This document shows, in pieces, positions 60,227 through 64,000 of a DNA stretch of 64,000 bases. Source of the DNA: UBA1732 sp045114455 (GTDB taxonomy: Bacteria > Verrucomicrobiota > Lentisphaeria > Victivallales > UBA1829); the NCBI GenBank assembly GCA_045114455.1, contig JBGUKN010000072.1:8248-72247 (forward strand), read 5' to 3'. The notes below the pieces were generated by a model. The model saw only the letters and a program-made list of their open reading frames with translations, had not been told where the DNA came from and did not search any database. The translations under genes and the position numbers were made by a program. Every line of letters begins with the position of its first letter. Position 1 is the first letter of the stretch.

Positions 60227-60323
60227 CGTCAATCATTTGATTTTGAAACGATTACAGATAACGGCCGAAGTGTTATTCCGGACGGCTGTTTGATCGCGGA
60301 TCGTCCTGTTCGGACGTTAAATC

Positions 60324-60959
60324 CTACGGCAGTTTTATGGGTTCCGGGTGGTATTTTCGAATAAGATCTTCGGCGTCTTCCCGGCTGACATTCTCAATGC
60401 TTCCATCCGAATAAAGCACCCGGGACGAGAGCGCTGCCGACAATCCTTTTTTCAACGAGAAAACCCGGTAGATCATCATCAGTTTCGCGCTTTCCTTGTG
60501 GGCGCCCGGACAGTCCATGAGGACCGGGGTTTTTTCCGGCACGTCTTTCGACGGTTCGCGTATGCCTTTTTTCACGAAATAATCATGCCATAGCCAGGAC
60601 GCGGGCACCGGAAACACCAGATACGGCTGGCGGTCCCCGCGCATGTCGCAGACGTCTTTTCCCTCCAGCAGATCGCGCCGGAGCGCCTCCCGGATCAGGT
60701 CGGAAGCCGTGTGCTCCGGGCGAATTTCAAAAGGCGGTTCCCGGTCGTCCGTTTCGAACCGGGAGCGGTAAGAACCATTGATGCAGTCGCCAGTAACGAG
60801 ATAGAACATTGCTTCGTCGATGAAGTCGAGCTGTTGAATGCAATCCCCTGTATACATGTACGTCACCATGGCGCGATGTTGGTACGCGACGTTCCCGATG
60901 AACCAGACGAGTCCCGCCAGCGCGATGACCGCCACGCAGACGCGTGCATATTTATTCAT
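60324..60959 (-). CDS. Pseudopilin-like H-X9-DG-type membrane protein, copy 3
   Basis: 211 residues. An N-terminal membrane helix (residues ~7-27, CVAVIALAGLVWFIGNVAY) leads into DCIQQLDFIDEAMFYLV, which resembles the CxSNLKQLGLALHxY helix of H-X9-DG pseudopilins. A conserved block follows: QPYLVFPVPASWLW, then MDCPGAHKES, then RVLYSDGSIENVSREDAEDLI. The start at 60959 has AAAGGAG upstream. It overlaps the preceding copy by eight bases. Prepilin-type signal sequences (basic + G-FTLIE) are absent, so it is not a type IV pilin in the usual sense. Function unknown. Confidence 0.68.
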   Translation of the reverse strand: MNKYARVCVAVIALAGLVWFIGNVAYQHRAMVTYMYTGDCIQQLDFIDEAMFYLVTGDCINGSYRSRFETDDREPPFEIRPEHTASDLIREALRRDLLEGKDVCDMRGDRQPYLVFPVPASWLWHDYFVKKGIREPSKDVPEKTPVLMDCPGAHKESAKLMMIYRVFSLKKGLSAALSSRVLYSDGSIENVSREDAEDLIRKYHPEPIKLP

Positions 60960-61722
60960 CCGATTTCTCCTTTGTTTCTGGTTCGGGATCAAGTTCGATC
61001 GGCACGGGCGCGTGTTCGGCGACGAGTTTTTCGGCTTCTTCGCTGCCGATCGTTTCGATGCCGCCGTCCGCGTACAGCACCCGTGCAGTGGAAATGTATT
61101 CCGCGCTGCGACCGTAAAACAGCCGGCAGACAAACGCGAGCGATTTGCTTTCGTCGTGGGCATGTGGAGGGTCCATGACGATCGGGATCCGGTTGTGCGG
61201 TTCGGGGTCCTGCAACAGCGCAGATGCAGGCACCGGAAACACCAGATACGGTTCCCCGGTCCGCGCGCAACATAAATGATCCACGTGCGGTATTCGGCTG
61301 ATCATTTCCTGCCGCATGGCCTCCCGGATCAGATCGGCGACCGTCATATCCGGCGTGATCTCCACCGGCTCGACTTCGCCGCGCAGTTTTTCCGGTATCC
61401 TGTCGGGATGCGTCAGATAATACAGTCCGTAGCCGATACAGTGGAGCTGGGACATACAGTCCGATGCGTTCCCTAAGATCCTGTGGGCATCGTCATGATA
61501 TTTGGAATCGATGACCGTGCAGCACCCGATGAACGAGGCAAAGAGGATCAGGAGGGTGAAACACCCCTTCTTCAGGATATATCCCGCCAGCCAGGTCCCG
61601 GAAACGTCCTTCAGGCGCAGGACGTCATCATCATGCTCCGGATCCTTCGGCGGGGACTCCAGATACGCCCACGGATTCTTCGGTTCCTCCGCGGCGGGAG
61701 TTTCGTTCTTTTCCGTCGTCAT
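60952..61722 (-). CDS. Pseudopilin-like H-X9-DG-type membrane protein, copy 2
   Basis: 256 residues. The first ~50 residues are an acidic/Pro-rich cytoplasmic extension. The membrane segment CFTLLILFASFIGCCTVI (residues ~54-71) is close to the FTLIELLVVIAI prepilin start but lacks the Glu at position 5. It continues through DCMSQLHCIGYGLYYL, EPYLVFPVPASALL and DPPHAHDESKSL to RVLYADGGIETIGSEEAEKLV. Both neighbours share this layout. Its ATG overlaps the previous stop by four bases (ATGA). Family membership by pattern only. Confidence 0.68.
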   Translation of the reverse strand: MTTEKNETPAAEEPKNPWAYLESPPKDPEHDDDVLRLKDVSGTWLAGYILKKGCFTLLILFASFIGCCTVIDSKYHDDAHRILGNASDCMSQLHCIGYGLYYLTHPDRIPEKLRGEVEPVEITPDMTVADLIREAMRQEMISRIPHVDHLCCARTGEPYLVFPVPASALLQDPEPHNRIPIVMDPPHAHDESKSLAFVCRLFYGRSAEYISTARVLYADGGIETIGSEEAEKLVAEHAPVPIELDPEPETKEKSDE

Positions 61723-62324
61723 GGCGTTTGCTCCTCTTCCGGCTCAGCGTTAAAAACTATCTTAAGCGGGACGGGCGACTGTTCCGCGACGAGCTTTTCG
61801 GCTTCTTCCAAAGTCAGAGTCTTTACGTCTCCGTTCGAATACAGGACATTTGTGCCGTATTCTTTGTGCGCGCCGGGAGGACACATGACGATCGGGACCG
61901 GCGGCTGAAGCGAATCGTCGAACACGACCGAGGCGGGCACCGGAAACACCAGATACGGCGCATCGACTTCCGTGCGCTCGCGTTTGAGATAGGGAAAAGA
62001 GCGTACATAGCGGACATTCCGGCAGATGAATCTTTGGGGATAGGGCGATCGACGGTCTTTCCCGACCGCTTCCTGGATCAGGTCGGCGACGGTCCATTCG
62101 GACGGCAGTTCGAACCCTTCTTCGCCGGAGAATTCGCACATGAGCTTGTAGATTTGCTGCTGATTGCGCCTACAGTTGGCGCGGTAAGCCGCGGATACCG
62201 CCTTCGGATTTGGTCCGGAGGTGATCAGCATCAAGAGAAACAAATTGACCGCGATCACCAGAAGAATGATGCAGATATCCCGGAAACTGCGGTCGTGAAC
62301 CTTGAACTGTTTCTTCCAGTCCAT
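61719..62324 (-). CDS. Pseudopilin-like H-X9-DG-type membrane protein, copy 1
   Basis: 201 residues, first gene of the tandem set. A membrane helix at ~17-36 (ICIILLVIAVNLFLLMLI) is followed by NCRRNQQQIYKLMCEF, APYLVFPVPASVVF, and a C-terminal MCPPGAHKEYGTNVLYSNGDVKTL. Here the His and the N/DG are separated by ten residues, close to the H-X9-DG rule of Planctomycetes-type pseudopilins. The start at 62324 has GAAGGGAAATAACG upstream. The three proteins look like successive duplications, since lengths and motif spacing drift. Confidence 0.68.
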   Translation of the reverse strand: MDWKKQFKVHDRSFRDICIILLVIAVNLFLLMLITSGPNPKAVSAAYRANCRRNQQQIYKLMCEFSGEEGFELPSEWTVADLIQEAVGKDRRSPYPQRFICRNVRYVRSFPYLKRERTEVDAPYLVFPVPASVVFDDSLQPPVPIVMCPPGAHKEYGTNVLYSNGDVKTLTLEEAEKLVAEQSPVPLKIVFNAEPEEEQTP

Positions 62325-62390
62325 CGTTATTTCCCTTCAAAGGTTGGCGGTTCAGCGGCTGAACGCGAATATGCATCGGACCAAGTGATA

Positions 62391-62412
62391 TGTTGCACAC
62401 ACGTGTGCAACA
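62391..62412 (+). repeat. Perfect palindrome
   Basis: TGTTGCACAC (62391-62400) and GTGTGCAACA (62403-62412) are exact complements around AC. It lies in the 144-bp space between the hydrolase gene and the pseudopilin-like operon and could be a repressor operator. Confidence 0.6.
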
Positions 62413-62418
62413 TTGCCG

Positions 62419-62450
62419 CGAGATTTGGAACACGCGCGTTCCAAATCTCG
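62419..62450 (+). repeat. Perfect 13-bp inverted repeat
   Basis: CGAGATTTGGAAC (62419-62431) pairs exactly with GTTCCAAATCTCG (62438-62450), 6-nt loop. It lies just downstream of the hydrolase stop on the minus strand, so it could act as its terminator, although no T-run follows. Confidence 0.6.
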
Positions 62451-62468
62451 GGTTTCGGGCGTTCGGGC

Positions 62469-64000
62469 TTACTCTTCTTCGGCGCGGGTGAGGAGCTCTT
62501 CGCGGAAGTCCTTCGTGTAGAACTGGCCGCAGTGGCCGCCGTTGGAGAACCATGTAATGCGGTCGCCAAGCGTTTCGTCGAGGAACTTGCGGTCAGCGTC
62601 GTTGATGAGGATGTCGTCCCAGGCGTGGATCATGCGAACGGACTTGTTGTTTTTGAGCGTGGATTCGACGGCGCGGAGGCCGGATTCGGCGGCAAGTTTG
62701 TCGAGCTCGCTGATATCCTTGCCCATCTGGGGGAAAAGGAAGCGGGTGATGTACTCCATGAACCCGATGCCGCCGATCTCGCGGTAGAAGTCCTCGCGGT
62801 TGAACATGGTGCAGGGGGCGGTGACGGGAAGGGGATACTTGCCCTCGCGCTGGGTCTTCTCCAGGTCTTCGGCGAGGCAGCTCTGGATGGCGAACGCCAC
62901 GAAGAACTTGGCAACGTCGTCGCCGACGAGCGGCGGACGCGTGAAGGTCTCCGGCTTTTCGGAGTCGAGCGGCGGGATCACGTCTTTGGTGAGGACGTAC
63001 TGAAGTCCGGCTCCGGTGGAGACCTTGTCCACGGCTTCGTCGAAGGTCCAGTTCTTGGTCACGGCGGCATAAGTGTCGGCGGTCTGAAGCGCCGTGATCA
63101 GGTCGGCGGGCGGGTTGATCGGGAGGTAGCGGCTGATGCCGAGGGTATTTTCCTTTTCCTCCATGGCGGCGATGTGGCAGAGCTCGATGCCGCCCATGGA
63201 CCAGCCGGTGAGGACGATCCGCGGGTCCCTGATCTTGCCGTTTTCGCGGAGGTCGGCGAGGATCTTCTGCAGGACGATGCGCATGTTGGCGGCGTCGTGC
63301 GGTGTGTAGCCGGGCAGTTTGCCGTCCGTGGCGACCATGAAACGCCAGTTGAAGCCGTTGTCGACCAGGACGACGCTGTATCCGGCATTGTAGAACTCCT
63401 CGGCGGTGGCGAGCGCGGTCTGGCCGTTGTAAATGCTGCCGATGCCGGGGATGATGATGGCGAGCTTTTCAGGCGGGACTTCGCTTTCGTCCTTCGGCTT
63501 CGGAGCCTCGAAGAAACCGTATTTGAGGCGGGAGCGTTCGGGATCGATGCCGACCGTGACCTTCCGCGTGTGGATCTTGTCCTCGAAGTCGGAATTGAAG
63601 ATGGAGAGGCGCGCGTACCACCAGTCGTGGTCCTTCTGCGGCACGAAATAGATGGCGCGGAGCGTGTCCCTGACGGGTCCGAGCGAATGATAGCCCTGGA
63701 GGACCTTGCGGCGGCCGTGGAGATTCTTCGGCATCGTGGTGCCCTGGTCGGGCGGGAGTTCGGGCAGGCGTTCGTGGTAGACGTCCTTCGCGTAGTCGTA
63801 GTACCACTTTTCGAGCTGGAGTTCGCGGTTCAGGAGCTGCATCATCACATAGGTGCGGTACGGGTCGGCGGACCCCTTGATCACGTTCACGAACTGCGGA
63901 TGCAGCGACACGACGTTGTTGACGTACGCCCAGCTCGAGTAGGGCAGGTAGGTGCGGATGTCAAGCAGATAGTCGAAGATGCTGCCGATGTCGTCGCGGA
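62469..64000 (-). CDS. Alpha/beta hydrolase, N-terminus beyond the right edge
   Basis: The frame stays open through the right edge. A GTG near 63911 is therefore not the true start, and the visible ~510 residues are a C-terminal portion. The nucleophile elbow GWSMGGIELC (GxSxG) is clear. An oxyanion segment, LAIIIPGIGSIYNGQ, lies upstream. The acid is probably in HAWDDILIND, and the catalytic His in FSNGGHCGQFY. Length is above that of simple esterases, so an extra domain at the N-terminus is likely (seen as DYLLDIRTYLPYSSW). Substrate unknown. Confidence 0.8.
   Translation of the reverse strand, partial: RDDIGSIFDYLLDIRTYLPYSSWAYVNNVVSLHPQFVNVIKGSADPYRTYVMMQLLNRELQLEKWYYDYAKDVYHERLPELPPDQGTTMPKNLHGRRKVLQGYHSLGPVRDTLRAIYFVPQKDHDWWYARLSIFNSDFEDKIHTRKVTVGIDPERSRLKYGFFEAPKPKDESEVPPEKLAIIIPGIGSIYNGQTALATAEEFYNAGYSVVLVDNGFNWRFMVATDGKLPGYTPHDAANMRIVLQKILADLRENGKIRDPRIVLTGWSMGGIELCHIAAMEEKENTLGISRYLPINPPADLITALQTADTYAAVTKNWTFDEAVDKVSTGAGLQYVLTKDVIPPLDSEKPETFTRPPLVGDDVAKFFVAFAIQSCLAEDLEKTQREGKYPLPVTAPCTMFNREDFYREIGGIGFMEYITRFLFPQMGKDISELDKLAAESGLRAVESTLKNNKSVRMIHAWDDILINDADRKFLDETLGDRITWFSNGGHCGQFYTKDFREELLTRAEEE

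Noticed and set aside
1..64000. tRNA, rRNA, SRP, tmRNA or 6S RNA genes
   Set aside because: I looked through the intergenic regions for cloverleaf arms, a CCA end, and the SRP GGAAGG motif, and saw none that is convincing. A covariance-model search would be decisive.

Overview
This 64-kb window is bacterial chromosome with a high coding GC content and dense gene packing. It has no rRNA or tRNA gene, no insertion sequence, no prophage and no CRISPR array that I can see. The gene set points to a diderm of the PVC group, most likely Lentisphaerota (Victivallis-like). The clues are a full-length YidC with a periplasmic domain, several lipoprotein signal peptides, an outer-membrane polysaccharide exporter, and proteins resembling the H-X9-DG pseudopilins that are abundant in Planctomycetes and Lentisphaerae. 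This placement is inference, not proof. Salvage genes for N-acetylhexosamine, galactose and rhamnose would fit a gut or other glycan-rich habitat.

Layout. 0-4.2 kb: a partial membrane protein, then a minus-strand operon of a ROK protein, a sugar nucleotidyltransferase and an N-acetylhexosamine-kinase-like enzyme. 4.3-5.6 kb: a DUF362/ferredoxin protein. 5.9-13.1 kb: a truncated S10-spc ribosomal operon running from rplV to secY (no rpsJ-rpsS, no rpmD, no adk/infA/alpha operon), closed by a terminator. 13.3-20.2 kb: folding and quality-control genes (lipoprotein, parvulin isomerase, FmdB-like zinc ribbon, htpG, dnaJ), then dgt and a convergent GT39-like membrane glycosyltransferase. 21.7-27.6 kb: rpmE-prfA, a small unknown gene, a repeat-filled intergenic region, a family-4 uracil-DNA glycosylase, an orphan OppB-like permease with an extra periplasmic domain, and galK. 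27.7-30.1 kb: a GH78 rhamnosidase and a lipoprotein. 30.5-34 kb: rpmH-rnpA-yidD-yidC-khpB.

34.3-45.6 kb is an exopolysaccharide operon: STAS protein, initiating phosphoglycosyl transferase, a fused pseudo-transferase, a Wzz/Wzc-like co-polymerase without an ATP site, a Wza-like exporter, an O-antigen-ligase/polymerase-like protein, an F420-hydrogenase-beta-like FeS protein, a polysaccharide pyruvyl transferase and an AIM24-like membrane protein. Its central part looks AT-richer than the flanks. 45.8-51 kb: glmM with a left-handed beta-helix partner, a CobS-like membrane protein, a lipoprotein and a Ca2+/Na+ antiporter. 51.3-54.1 kb: a secreted Ser/Thr-rich protein, then glnK-amtB behind a textbook sigma-54 promoter. 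54.6-60.2 kb: a flavoprotein and a second surface-glycan locus (GT2, Wzx-like flippase, CDP-glycerol glycerophosphotransferase-like enzyme, sugar nucleotidyltransferase). 60.3-62.3 kb: three overlapping paralogues that look like derived pseudopilins. The window ends in a partial alpha/beta hydrolase.

Housekeeping promoters are very uniform: TTGAAA-like -35, 16-17 bp spacer, TATATT-like -10, found in front of most transcription units. The most unusual items are the tandem pseudopilin-like triplet, the pseudo-transferase fusion next to the co-polymerase that lacks its ATP site, and the tandem-repeat intergenic region at 23.7-24.1 kb.
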